The notes: a model not told the origin generated them from the sequence alone. A stretch of DNA of 32,428 bases from CAYGZA01 sp964354135 (GCA_964354135.1 CAYGZA010000028.1:1-32428), one strand, 5' to 3'; counted from the stretch's first letter, positions 7,414 through 14,977 are shown. Numbers and translations are program-made.

Positions 7414-9744
7414 TCACGCCTTCCCGATGAGCACGCGCCAGTGAGTGCCGTCTTGCTGCGTGGCCAGGACGTCGTGCCCGTCTTTTTGGACGCTTTCGGG
7501 CACGCTTTTCGCGCCGTCCGCATCGAGAAGCACGGCGAGGACGTCGCCTTTTGCGATCTGCTGAAGGAGCAGCTTCGTCTTGACGTAGTTGAGCGGGCAG
7601 ACGACGCCGCGGAAGTCCGCCTCGCGGCGGATGGCGGGGGGAGTTTTCGCCGGGGCGGGCCCGCGGGGAGCGGGCGTTTCCGGGGCGGGCTTGAAGCGGA
7701 GCGACGAATCCATGTTGTCGTACAGGCTTTGGATGGCCTCCACGAACCGCGTCACCTCGCCGGCATCCGGGCGGAAGGCGCCTCCGCCGCGTCCCGCCCG
7801 GGCAGCCGTCTTGGCCTTCTCCACGAGGGCTGCCGAAGATTGGTCCACCAGCTTCTCGTCCACAAAGAACCGGGCGAACAGGTCGAGGGCCTCCGATTCG
7901 TCCTGCGCCTGCTGGCCCCGGGTGACCAAGAGCGCACGCGCCGCCAGCAGCGTGGCCTCGAAGAACCGATCCTGGCCAAGGGCCTCCCGGGCGCTTTGCA
8001 GGTCCACTTCGATCAGGTCGAACACGCCCGCCCCGCACTCCCCGGGGCCGCGTCCGGCTAGCGAGAACATCTCGTCGGCGCCCCAATCGGAATAGTAGCT
8101 CTTGTCGGCGTGGAAATCCGGAACCTCGGCGTGCTGCGACGCCAGGCCGGCGATCCGATCGCCCAGCGCCTCGAGGAAACCCGCGAAATCCGGGAACTCG
8201 CACGACCCGCGGAACGTCCGAAGCAAGTCCGCGACCAGCGAGGGCACGCTCTTGGCCGGAATCGCCCATTGGCCCTCGGCCAGCCGGGTTTGACCCTCGG
8301 CCACTTTTCCGCCGAGCTGCAGCACGTAGTGCGGCACCAGCCAGCCGTGGACCCGCCGCGCGGCGCCGAAAAGGCCGACGTCGGCGATCGGATGCCGCCC
8401 GCACGCATTCGGACAACCGCTGATGTGAATCCTCAGGTCGCCGAATTCGTCGAGATTCAGGCCGCTTGCGGAGAGCGTGCTGCGGAGTGCCTTGGCCAGC
8501 TCGCGCGACAGGCAAATCCCCAGGCGGCACGTCGAGGCCCCCTTGCACGCGACGACCTGCCGCAGCACGGAAGCCTCGTCGCCGGCGAAACCGAGGGCTT
8601 CCAGCTCGGCGTGCAAGGCGGGCAGGTCGTCCCTGTGGACCCATCGCAGGCGGAGATTATGCCGCTGCGTCGTCCGCGCCACGCGCTCCCCGTAGCGCTC
8701 CACGATGCCGGCCAGCGCGGTACACCGCTCCGCCTCCACGTCGCCGAGCACCGTCGAAATCTCGACCACGCCGTACTCGGCCTGCTTCTGCGGCGATACG
8801 GATCTCTCTTGCCAGAGGGCAAACCGCCCGCCCGGCTGCGACGTGGCGGCAGAGGACAAGGAGGAAGGACAAGGGTCGGCTTGCCGCTCCGAGGGCGCGA
8901 GCTTCGCCTGGTTGGACTTCCGTAGCGCGGCCAGCTCCGCTTCATACAGCTCGCGAAAACGCGCCAGCCCGATCTGTTCGATCAGGAATCGCAACCGGGC
9001 CTTGTGCCTGTTCCTGCGGTTCCCATGCTGGTCGAAAACCCGCTTTACGGCCTCGGCCACAAGGTGTACCTCATCCGCGGGCACGAAGGGGTCGAACGGG
9101 TCGGCCACGCGGCTCGCAGCCCCCATCCCGCCGCCCACGTGGACTGCGAATCCCGCAGAACCGTTGCGACGCCGGGCAACGAACCCCAGGTCGTTCACCG
9201 TGGCCCCGGCGCAGTCGTTGGGGCAGCCGGAAAAGGCGATCTTGTATTTTCGGGGGAGCTGAAAGGACATCGGGTCGGGTAGCAGGAACTCCGTCACCCC
9301 CACGACCCACGGCGACACGTCGAACGCTTCATCGGTGCAGACGCCCGCATGGGGGCACCCGGTGATGTTGCGGACCGTGTTGCCGCCTCCCCCTTTGGTC
9401 GAGAGGCCGGCGGCGTACAGCTCCACCAGCGCCGGGTGTAGGTCGTCCAGCAAGACGCGATGCACTTGGATGTCCTGCCGCGTGGTGAGGTGGAGAATGC
9501 CGTTGCCGTAGCGCCTGGAGACCGCGGCCAAGGCCCGCATCTGGTGCGGCAGCAAGACCCCGGCGGGGAAGCGGACCCGCAGCATGTACGTGTCCCCTTC
9601 GCGCTGCTCGTAGACCCCCTGCGGAACGCGAAACGCGCGGAACTCCGCGGCGGAGATGGCACCGCTCTTGAGCCGTTCCACCTGCTCCTGAAACCGCCTT
9701 AAGTCCTCCGGGAGCGACTCGGGAAGGTGGAATGTTGCTTGCAT
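7414..9744 (-). CDS. siroheme sulfite/nitrite reductase fused to HEPN-like region and TusA domain
   Basis: A 776-residue protein. The ATG at 9744 has GGAGG six bases upstream. The N-terminal half has a ferredoxin-like half domain (HLTTRQDIQVH, 85-95) and a first cysteine set C130-x5-C136 and C174-x3-C178. The second half has C400-x5-C406 and C444-x3-C448 (SGCPNACGRH), the classical [4Fe-4S]-siroheme ligands. Both sets have exactly 37 residues between the pairs. Residues about 575-680 look like an all-helical HEPN-type region (RFFEATLLAARALLV). Residues 708-776 are a TusA-like domain with Cys716 in VVCPLN. Likely role: six-electron reduction of sulfite (or nitrite) with sulfide or persulfide handed to TusA. 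A cysteine synthase gene lies 162 bp upstream on the same strand, which favours sulfite. Residues 282-320 are a low-complexity linker. Confidence 0.88.
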   Translation of the reverse strand: MQATFHLPESLPEDLRRFQEQVERLKSGAISAAEFRAFRVPQGVYEQREGDTYMLRVRFPAGVLLPHQMRALAAVSRRYGNGILHLTTRQDIQVHRVLLDDLHPALVELYAAGLSTKGGGGNTVRNITGCPHAGVCTDEAFDVSPWVVGVTEFLLPDPMSFQLPRKYKIAFSGCPNDCAGATVNDLGFVARRRNGSAGFAVHVGGGMGAASRVADPFDPFVPADEVHLVAEAVKRVFDQHGNRRNRHKARLRFLIEQIGLARFRELYEAELAALRKSNQAKLAPSERQADPCPSSLSSAATSQPGGRFALWQERSVSPQKQAEYGVVEISTVLGDVEAERCTALAGIVERYGERVARTTQRHNLRLRWVHRDDLPALHAELEALGFAGDEASVLRQVVACKGASTCRLGICLSRELAKALRSTLSASGLNLDEFGDLRIHISGCPNACGRHPIADVGLFGAARRVHGWLVPHYVLQLGGKVAEGQTRLAEGQWAIPAKSVPSLVADLLRTFRGSCEFPDFAGFLEALGDRIAGLASQHAEVPDFHADKSYYSDWGADEMFSLAGRGPGECGAGVFDLIEVDLQSAREALGQDRFFEATLLAARALLVTRGQQAQDESEALDLFARFFVDEKLVDQSSAALVEKAKTAARAGRGGGAFRPDAGEVTRFVEAIQSLYDNMDSSLRFKPAPETPAPRGPAPAKTPPAIRREADFRGVVCPLNYVKTKLLLQQIAKGDVLAVLLDADGAKSVPESVQKDGHDVLATQQDGTHWRVLIGKA

Positions 9745-9805
9745 GAGGACCTCCGGGGGCTTTTTTCCCGTGCGGATGAACTTGGGGAACAATGCGCCGG
9801 GCATT

Positions 9806-9888
9806 GGGAGGGCGAGGCTCCTGCCGAACCGTATTCGAGGCTGCCGGTCCGGCGTTCTTGCCCGGCTCGGCAGACGCCACGCCCTCCC
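9806..9888. repeat. imperfect palindromic element between sulfur genes
   Basis: Two 26-base arms (9806-9831 and 9863-9888, both built on GGGAGGGCG and CTGCCGA) are inverted relative to each other with four mismatches and a 31-base centre. This fills most of the 162-bp gap between the cysteine synthase stop and the reductase start. It resembles a short non-autonomous palindromic repeat, and could fold in the operon mRNA. Confidence 0.6.
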
Positions 9889-9906
9889 GGAATCGCGCTG
9901 GGTTAT

Positions 9907-10899
9907 TCAGACCTGCGGCATGCCTTCGTCCCCGAGTACCTCGGTGAAGAAGGAAGTGTACTTGAAGCCGCTGTCGGGAGATATGGCTACGGCCAGGCCG
10001 GGGTTCTCGCCACAGAACGGAAGGGCCGCGTGGACGAGGGCTCCCGTCGAGGGCCCGACGATCAGCCCTTCTTCGCGGAACAATCGCTTGGTCATGGCAT
10101 AGGCCGGCTCATCGTCTACCCGGATTACGTGGTCGATCACGCTGCGGTCGAGGATCCCCGGCGGCTTGGACTCCTCCAGGTTTTTCAGCCCCGGAAGCCT
10201 GTGGCCCTTTTGGGGTTCGATGGCGATGACCCGAATGCCGGGGTCGCGCTCCTTCAGATAGCGGCCCGTTCCGGTGATCGTTCCACAGGTGCCGAATCCG
10301 GCAAAGAAGAACCGTATCCGGCCTTCGGTCTGCTTCCAGATTTCCGGCCCGGTGGTCTCGTAGTGGGCCTTGACGTTGTCGGGGTTTTCGTATTGATAGG
10401 GCATGGCGTAGCGGTCCTTGGTGGACTCGCCGCACACGAACGAGCGGGCCAGGGCAATCGCCCCGTCGTTCGGGTGATCCACCGGGCACAGGTCGTCGGG
10501 CGTCGGCCACACCTCGGCGCCGAGCATGCGGAGAATCAGCTTCTTCTCCTCGGGAACGCCCTGGGGCACGGTGACGGTAAGCTTCTTGCCAAGAAGCGCG
10601 GCCAGGGCCGCCAGCGCGATGCCGGTGTTGCCGGAGGTGGGCTCGATCAACTGCTTGCCGTCGAGCTCCCCCCGCTCCTCCATGCCCTTGAGCAGGTAAA
10701 GGGCGGTCCTGTCCTTGATGGAGCCGAAGGGGTTGTACCATTCAAGCTTCAGGTACAGCTCGAATACGGCGGCCGCCGGCACGACCCGGTTGAGCCGGAC
10801 CAGCGGCGTGGGGTTGTCCGGGTTGGCGATCAGGTCGCGGACATCGTGATAGCGCCGCAAGGAGTGGTCCGAAGGCAGGTGGCTGCTGCTAGTCTGCAC
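9907..10899 (-). CDS. PLP-dependent cysteine synthase family protein
   Basis: A 330-residue fold-type II PLP enzyme, probably making cysteine from an activated serine and sulfide. Start is GTG at 10899, with GGAA a few bases upstream and no in-frame ATG nearby. Key features are the Schiff-base lysine Lys62 in NPFGSIKDR, the substrate loop PTSGNTG (87-93), a phosphate-binding loop GFGTCGT (201-207; usually GxGTGGT) and the C-terminal GPSTGA (282-287) and PDSGFKY (308-314). The short form without a CBS domain resembles CysM/CysK. Its position just upstream of the reductase-TusA fusion suggests a sulfite-to-cysteine path. Whether it takes free sulfide or a protein-bound donor cannot be told from sequence. 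An AT-rich stretch at 10911-10944 may hold its promoter. Confidence 0.88.
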   Translation of the reverse strand: MQTSSSHLPSDHSLRRYHDVRDLIANPDNPTPLVRLNRVVPAAAVFELYLKLEWYNPFGSIKDRTALYLLKGMEERGELDGKQLIEPTSGNTGIALAALAALLGKKLTVTVPQGVPEEKKLILRMLGAEVWPTPDDLCPVDHPNDGAIALARSFVCGESTKDRYAMPYQYENPDNVKAHYETTGPEIWKQTEGRIRFFFAGFGTCGTITGTGRYLKERDPGIRVIAIEPQKGHRLPGLKNLEESKPPGILDRSVIDHVIRVDDEPAYAMTKRLFREEGLIVGPSTGALVHAALPFCGENPGLAVAISPDSGFKYTSFFTEVLGDEGMPQV

Positions 10900-11143
10900 G
10901 GCATTTCCAGCTTCAATATATTACTGAGTTACGCATTATTGCAGGCGTCCCCGGCCCGGCAAAACCGCTCGGACGCCCGCCTCCTCACTACCCTGATTTC
11001 CCGATTCTATCCTCATCTTGCTGCCCGTGGCAACACTGCCTGGCCGTTTATTGCCATACACTTATGTCTTTTTGACGGAGGCAGGCAAGCACATTCGATA
11101 CTTCTGAGGGGGCATGTCTGCCTCAGTTGTCGCGGATGAAGCA
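10900..11143. other. intergenic, no gene; AT-rich promoter-like stretch at left end
   Basis: No convincing reading frame was seen. On the minus strand CTGCAA (10939-10944) and TAATAT (10918-10923) form a weak promoter with a short 15-base spacer in front of the cysteine synthase gene. The rest is unusually AT-rich for this window. Nothing else was recognised. Confidence 0.4.
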
Positions 11144-11149
11144 TATAAT
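11144..11149 (+). promoter_or_regulatory. perfect TATAAT -10 box before structured RNA
   Basis: TATAAT matches the sigma-70 -10 consensus fully. No good -35 box lies 16-18 bases upstream. A start about seven bases downstream would be near 11156, just before the nested helices of the putative RNA. Confidence 0.4.
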
Positions 11150-11155
11150 AGTTAT

Positions 11156-11340
11156 TGAACAAGTGATCTTAGGACGTGCGGCTTGGCTCCCGACCAGACG
11201 CCGTAAACCCTCCTACGCGTGGGACGCGACGGACCCATATGTATGGGTGGTTCGATGGGAGGACGCGGAGGCGGTCTCCGCAGCGTCTGGGAGGATTGGC
11301 TAGAGGGAGAAATCCCGGTGATTTTCTGAAGGGAGAGATG
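11156..11340 (+). ncRNA. putative structured RNA, possibly a stand-alone omega RNA (HEARO)
   Basis: Directly visible helices nest without conflict. An outer CTCCC/GGGAG pair (11187-11191 with 11305-11309) encloses a perfect 8-bp helix CCAGACGC/GCGTCTGG (11194-11201 with 11283-11290). Inside lie CCCTCC/GGGAGG (11208-11213 with 11257-11262), which encloses two hairpins (CGCGT-GGG-ACGCG at 11216-11228, ACCCAT-ATGT-ATGGGT at 11233-11248), and a third hairpin CGGAG/CTCCG (11266-11280). The order AGACGC, ACCCT, hairpin, GTT(C)GATGG resembles my recollection of the IscB omega RNA scaffold; this was not checked by any search. A Shine-Dalgarno-like GAAGGGAG and ATG (11338) follow, but the short frame behind them does not look like IscB. 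Alternative: another mobile-element RNA or a riboregulator. Confidence 0.42.
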
Positions 11341-11358
11341 TTGCGTGGAAATCACCGG
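11315..11358 (+). repeat. 10-bp hairpin downstream of the structured RNA
   Basis: CCGGTGATTT (11315-11324) is perfectly complementary to AAATCACCGG (11349-11358), with a 24-base loop containing GAAGGGAG and an ATG. It could sequester that ribosome-binding site or belong to the 3' part of the putative RNA. Confidence 0.45.
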
Positions 11359-11476
11359 CTGGGCATTTTCTGGATCCGGTGGGCTTGCCGGCAGGGGATG
11401 GCATCATGGGGTTGGGGGCGAGGCGCAAGAAGTCGGCATTCGATCGGCGCGGGTCGAGTAACCTGAACCCCGCGTG

Positions 11477-11537
11477 CGAAGACTTGTACGAAGACTTCCG
11501 AAGCCTGGAAGACTTCGGAAGTCCATTCGGCTGCGGC
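11477..11537 (-). repeat. dispersed GACTTCCGAAGTC repeat, copy 2 (inverted)
   Basis: The reverse complement of this 61-base stretch aligns without gaps to 6407-6467 at 49 of 61 positions, including the shared 14-base core GACTTCCGAAGTCT and the GCCGCAGCC end. It lies downstream of the putative structured RNA. The remaining 11538-11704 shows no gene. Confidence 0.65.
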
Positions 11538-11704
11538 TTGCTTGCCCTGAGAAGAAAGGTGGGCGCCGCGGGCAACCTCCGTATGCCCGTGGCGCCCGAC
11601 GTCGCGACGTATCGTGAAAGGGGTCAGGGACTTGGGGGCAGGAATACGACTCCGTTGCTGATGTCCCGCGGCAAAGTCCCGGGCTCCTGGCCCCGGGTTC
11701 CTGT

Positions 11705-12883
11705 CTAGCGGACCTCGTCCAGTTGGATCGGCGAGCGCCGCTCGGCACAGAGCAAGGCCGCTTCCAGCACCCGTTGCGTCTGGTACGCGTCCTCGAAATC
11801 CGGAATCGGCACGGTCGGCTCTTCGCCGGCCAGGACCTTGAGGATGTCGAACGCCTCGTTCGTAAACCCGTGCTCATAGCCGATGATGTGGGCATCGGGC
11901 CACCAGTTGGCCACGTAGGGGTGATCGCCGCCGTGGGTACACATGATTGTGGACCACCCCTGGACGGCCCGGGGCAAGGTGGCGTCGTAGTACTCTAGCT
12001 CGTTCATCCGCTCGAAATCGAACTTCAACGCCCCCTTGGTGCCGTTGATCTCAAACTGGTTGCGGTTCTGGTTGCCGGTGGCCTGGCGGGCGGCCTCGAA
12101 GCTGGCCACGGCCCCGCCGGAGAAGCGGGCCAGGAAGAGGACCGCGTCGTCCACGGTCACGTCGCCCATTTGCCCGCTGCCCTTGCCGGCCCCCAACGTC
12201 TCCCCCCCGGTGCCGGTCAGCTTCTTCCGCTTCTTGATGAAGGTCTCGGCGATCGCGCCGACCACCTCCGTGATCTCCTGGCCGGTGACGAACCGGGTCA
12301 TGTCGATGATGTGGGCGTTCAGGTCGCCGTGGGCGCCGGAGCCGGCCCACTGCTTCTCAAACCGCCACAAGAGCGGCACCGCCTCGCCGGCCCAGTCCTG
12401 GAGATACGAGGCCCGAACGTGCCGGATTTCTCCCATCTTGCCCATTTTGACCATCTGATGGGCCAAAGCCACTGCCGGGCAGCGGCGGTAGTTGAACCAG
12501 ACGAAGGTCTTGACCTTCGCCTTCTTGGCCGCCTCGACCATCTCCCGGGCATCCTGGAGGGTGCCGGCGATCGGCTTTTCGCAGGCCACCGCCTTGCCGG
12601 CGGCGATGGCCGCCTTGGCGACCGGGGCGTGCATGTAGTTCGGGGTGACCACGTCCACCAGCCCGATCTCCGCCGACTTGACCAGTGCTTCCCAATCTGT
12701 CGAGGCCTGTTGCCAGCCCCAGTTCTCGGCGAACACCTGCGGATTCTCCTCCGGCTGCCCGAAGACCGTGTGCATTACCGGACGAAGCGGCGGCTTGAAG
12801 AACTTGGCCACCTGGCCCCATGCATTCGAATGGGAACGGCCCATGAACCCCTGGCCGATCAAGGCGACGTTGACGGTTTTCAT
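11705..12883 (-). CDS. cytoplasmic Gfo/Idh/MocA family oxidoreductase
   Basis: A 392-residue NAD(P)-dependent sugar or inositol dehydrogenase-like protein. The ATG at 12883 is preceded by GAGGGGG at seven bases and directly begins the Rossmann fold (VALIGQGFMGRSH). The active-site signature EKP is at 102-104. The C-terminal alpha/beta domain contains GSGAHGDLNAHIIDMTRFV, with the conserved D..H-type substrate residues, and VDDAVLFLARFSGGAVASFEA. There is no signal or Tat peptide, unlike the second family member at 21444. The substrate is not deducible. It reads away from the 13139 gene, and a sigma-70-like promoter lies 58 bp upstream of the start. Confidence 0.88.
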   Translation of the reverse strand: MKTVNVALIGQGFMGRSHSNAWGQVAKFFKPPLRPVMHTVFGQPEENPQVFAENWGWQQASTDWEALVKSAEIGLVDVVTPNYMHAPVAKAAIAAGKAVACEKPIAGTLQDAREMVEAAKKAKVKTFVWFNYRRCPAVALAHQMVKMGKMGEIRHVRASYLQDWAGEAVPLLWRFEKQWAGSGAHGDLNAHIIDMTRFVTGQEITEVVGAIAETFIKKRKKLTGTGGETLGAGKGSGQMGDVTVDDAVLFLARFSGGAVASFEAARQATGNQNRNQFEINGTKGALKFDFERMNELEYYDATLPRAVQGWSTIMCTHGGDHPYVANWWPDAHIIGYEHGFTNEAFDILKVLAGEEPTVPIPDFEDAYQTQRVLEAALLCAERRSPIQLDEVR

Positions 12884-12940
12884 TATGATCCCCCTCTGAA
12901 AACAGGTCGCGCCTGAGGTCGAATTCCCGTATCGAGGGCG

Positions 12941-12969
12941 GTTATAGAACCTTTCCCTTCGCTTTTCAA
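12941..12969 (-). promoter_or_regulatory. sigma-70-like promoter of the Gfo/Idh/MocA gene
   Basis: On the minus strand TTGAAA (12964-12969), a 17-base spacer and TATAAC (12941-12946) match five of six bases each of the sigma-70 consensus. The predicted start near 12934 gives a leader of about 50 bases before the ATG at 12883. Confidence 0.6.
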
Positions 12970-13138
12970 GAGGCTGCCGCACCCAAAGAAAAGGTCGCCT
13001 GGAATTGCCCGCAGAAAATAGATAAGATACCGGAGGGGTGCGGTGGCAGGCTCAATCCCCGGCGGGGGGTCCGCCGGGCGGCCCGGGTCGGCGGCACCGA
13101 ATCCCACACGCCGCCACGTTGACGAAGGAGGTCGTGCG

Positions 13139-13738
13139 ATGAGGCGTCTACTCGAATCCGGTCGGCTCGTCTGGCTCGCGGCGGGGCTCCTGGCGGGCTT
13201 GATGCTGGCATCCCTCTGGCCGAACACCCCCTTGCACGCCGTGGCCACCGATCGCGCGGAGAACATCGTCATGGCCACCGGCCCCATCGACAACGAAGCC
13301 GAGGCGGTTTTCCTCCTGGATTCGCTGACGGGAACCCTGTCGGCAGGGGTCCCGTCGATCCAGCGTAGCGGCGGCTTTCAGGCCACGTGGGCGTGCAATC
13401 TCAACGCCGCTTTGGCGGAGGCCATCGTGACCGCCAACGCCAAGATCAAGGCCTACAACGCCTCCAAACGCGCCGGACCGGCCCGCCCCGAAATCCAGGC
13501 GCCGCAAGCTCCCAAGTACATGATGACCACCGGCGTGCTGGACATCCGCCAGGGAGCGGGGAACATTCCGTTCAGCCGCTCCCTGGTCTACATCGCCGAG
13601 GCGAACACGGGCATCCTCTTGGCGTACGCCCTCCCTTGGTCGAACACCGCGCACAAGGCCAACCGTCGCCTGCACCAGCCGATGGTCCCCTGGGTTGCCG
13701 ACCAGTTCGCCACCGCCGTGCTGCGGCCCGAGGAGTAA
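13139..13738 (+). CDS. membrane-anchored protein of unknown function upstream of thiS
   Basis: A 199-residue protein. The ATG at 13139 has GGAGG seven bases upstream. A single N-terminal hydrophobic segment (LVWLAAGLLAGLMLASLWP, about 10-28) would anchor or export it. The rest is soluble, with VYIAEANTGILLAYALPW near the C-terminus and no known motif. It starts 255 bp from the divergent Gfo/Idh gene and ends 25 bp before thiS, so it may be co-transcribed with the thiamine genes. A direct role in thiamine synthesis is not implied by its sequence. Conservation of this arrangement in other planctomycetes would be the test. Confidence 0.78.
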   Translation: MRRLLESGRLVWLAAGLLAGLMLASLWPNTPLHAVATDRAENIVMATGPIDNEAEAVFLLDSLTGTLSAGVPSIQRSGGFQATWACNLNAALAEAIVTANAKIKAYNASKRAGPARPEIQAPQAPKYMMTTGVLDIRQGAGNIPFSRSLVYIAEANTGILLAYALPWSNTAHKANRRLHQPMVPWVADQFATAVLRPEE

Positions 13739-13763
13739 CGGCCGGAGCGGGGAGTCAGCTTGC

Positions 13764-13964
13764 GTGGAAATCCTCGTCAACGGTGAAACCCGCCAGGTCG
13801 CCCAGGGGACCACGGTTGCCCAACTGTTGACGCAACTGGCGCTGGCCGGCAAGTTCGTGGCCGTGGAGGTGAATCTGCAACTGGTGCCTCGCCCCCGGCA
13901 CGCCGAGCATCGCTTGGCCGCCGGCGACCGCCTGGAGATCGTCACCTTGGTTGGAGGAGGTTAA
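13764..13964 (+). CDS. thiS: sulfur carrier protein ThiS
   Basis: A 66-residue ubiquitin-like protein that carries sulfur as a C-terminal thiocarboxylate for thiazole formation. Start is GTG at 13764 (VEILVNGETRQV) with GGGGAG about ten bases upstream. Length, the ILVNGE opening, VAVEVN and the end DRLEIVTLVGGG with the required terminal Gly-Gly are typical. The bases encoding the glycine tail (GGAGGAGG) also serve as the ribosome-binding site of thiG, which begins four bases after the stop. The activating ThiF and the sulfurtransferase are not in the window. Confidence 0.92.
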   Translation: MEILVNGETRQVAQGTTVAQLLTQLALAGKFVAVEVNLQLVPRPRHAEHRLAAGDRLEIVTLVGGG

Positions 13965-13968
13965 GGGC

Positions 13969-14796
13969 ATGACAGCGGCGCCCGCGGTCGCCGATCCCGT
14001 GCGGATCGGTTCCCACACGTTTGCCAGCCGGCTGATCGTCGGCACCGGCAAATATTCCGGCTACGATCTGATGCAGCAGGCGCTGGCCGTCTCAGGCACC
14101 GAGTGCATCACCGTGGCCGTCCGCCGGGAGCGGCTGGTCGACGCCTCGGGCAAGAACCTGTTGGACTTCATCGACACCTCGCGCTACACGATCCTCCCTA
14201 ACACGGCCGGCTGTTTCACCGCGGAGGATGCGATCCGCGTGGCGAGGCTGGGTCGCGAGATCCTCTCGCAGATGGGCAATCCCGGGGCCGATTGGGTCAA
14301 GCTGGAGGTCCTGGGCGACGCGAGAACCTTGCTCCCCGACCCGGTGGCCACCTTGGAAGCAACGAAGCGGTTGGTGGCCGAGGGCTTTCAGGTCCTCGTT
14401 TACACCTCGGATGACCCGGTCGTGGCCAAGCGGCTCAAAGAGGCGGGAGCCACGAGCGTCATGCCCGCCGGGAGCCCGATCGGCTCCGGGCAAGGGGTCC
14501 TCAACCCCAACGCCATCCGCATCTGTTTGGAGTATCTCAAGGAAGGCGACCCGGATTACCCGGTGATCGTCGACGCGGGTGTCGGCACCGCCAGCGATGT
14601 AACCGTCGCGATGGAGTTGGGGGTCGACGGCGTGCTCCTAAACACCGGCATCGCCCACGCCAAGGACCCGCTGGGCATGGCCCGCGCGATGCGTCTGGCT
14701 GCGGAGTCCGGCCGATTGGCGTATCTCTCCGGGCGCATTCCCAAGAAGCTCTACGCCACGGCCAGCAGCCCCCTGGAAGGGACGATCGGGAGATAG
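13969..14796 (+). CDS. thiG: thiazole synthase ThiG
   Basis: A 275-residue TIM-barrel enzyme that builds the thiazole phosphate moiety of thiamine from deoxyxylulose phosphate, a glycine-derived imine and ThiS thiocarboxylate. The ATG at 13969 follows the strong site GGAGGAGG inside thiS. Conserved segments are RLIVGTGKY (21-29), VAVRR (49-53), LPNTAGC (76-82), DWVKLEVLGD with the Schiff-base Lys111, MPAGSPIGSGQG, and VIVDAGVGTASDV. Full length and no defects. The stop TAG lies in a G-rich tandem repeat. No TPP riboswitch was seen upstream of this gene, thiS or the 13139 gene. Confidence 0.96.
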   Translation: MTAAPAVADPVRIGSHTFASRLIVGTGKYSGYDLMQQALAVSGTECITVAVRRERLVDASGKNLLDFIDTSRYTILPNTAGCFTAEDAIRVARLGREILSQMGNPGADWVKLEVLGDARTLLPDPVATLEATKRLVAEGFQVLVYTSDDPVVAKRLKEAGATSVMPAGSPIGSGQGVLNPNAIRICLEYLKEGDPDYPVIVDAGVGTASDVTVAMELGVDGVLLNTGIAHAKDPLGMARAMRLAAESGRLAYLSGRIPKKLYATASSPLEGTIGR

Positions 14797-14819
14797 GGTT
14801 CAGGGTTCAGGGACGAGGG
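14796..14819 (+). repeat. G-rich tandem repeat at the thiG stop codon
   Basis: Four GGG runs (14796-14798, 14803-14805, 14810-14812, 14817-14819) are separated by TTCA, TTCA and ACGA. The first run begins with the G of the TAG stop. It fits a G-quadruplex pattern on the coding strand, as after the 1-72 and 6524 genes. Confidence 0.6.
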
Positions 14820-14875
14820 ACGACGATTCGCTTGGCCGCACCTCTCGACTCTCGCCCCTCCAGAAACTAAGACCC

Positions 14876-14904
14876 TTGACGCGGCGGGCCCCGCGGACTA
14901 GGCT
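14876..14904 (+). promoter_or_regulatory. candidate promoter of the paralogue operon
   Basis: TTGACG (14876-14881), a 17-base spacer and TAGGCT (14899-14904) form a sigma-70-like promoter. The start would be near 14911, about 67 bases before the ATG at 14978. It would transcribe the five-gene cluster separately from thiG. Confidence 0.5.
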
Positions 14905-14977
14905 CGCGCGCGACGGAGACGCGAGCGGCCACGGATTGTGGGCCGGGCGTCAGGGGCAGGAAAAGGAGGGCAGCGGG

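Noticed and set aside
6524..8644. 706-codon minus-strand frame running into the ThuA gene
   Set aside because: The upstream part is a shadow of the reductase gene. The ThuA protein starts at 7285 with a signal peptide and a Shine-Dalgarno site.
9727..11139. 470-codon plus-strand frame across the cysteine synthase gene and the gap
   Set aside because: Most of it is antisense to the cysteine synthase, and the rest crosses a palindrome and an AT-rich gap.
11165..11260. Group II intron domain V in the structured intergenic region
   Set aside because: The hairpin before GGTTC lacks the GAGCC/AGC catalytic strand and the GAAA tetraloop of domain V, and no reverse transcriptase gene is present.
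11338..11466. Short frame after the putative omega RNA as a truncated IscB
   Set aside because: The sequence (MLRGNHRLGIFWIRWACRQG) has none of the IscB PLMP-domain, RuvC or HNH patterns.
12884..13138. TPP riboswitch upstream of the thiS-thiG region
   Set aside because: The conserved CTGAGA and ACCTGA blocks of the THI element were not found here or just before thiS.
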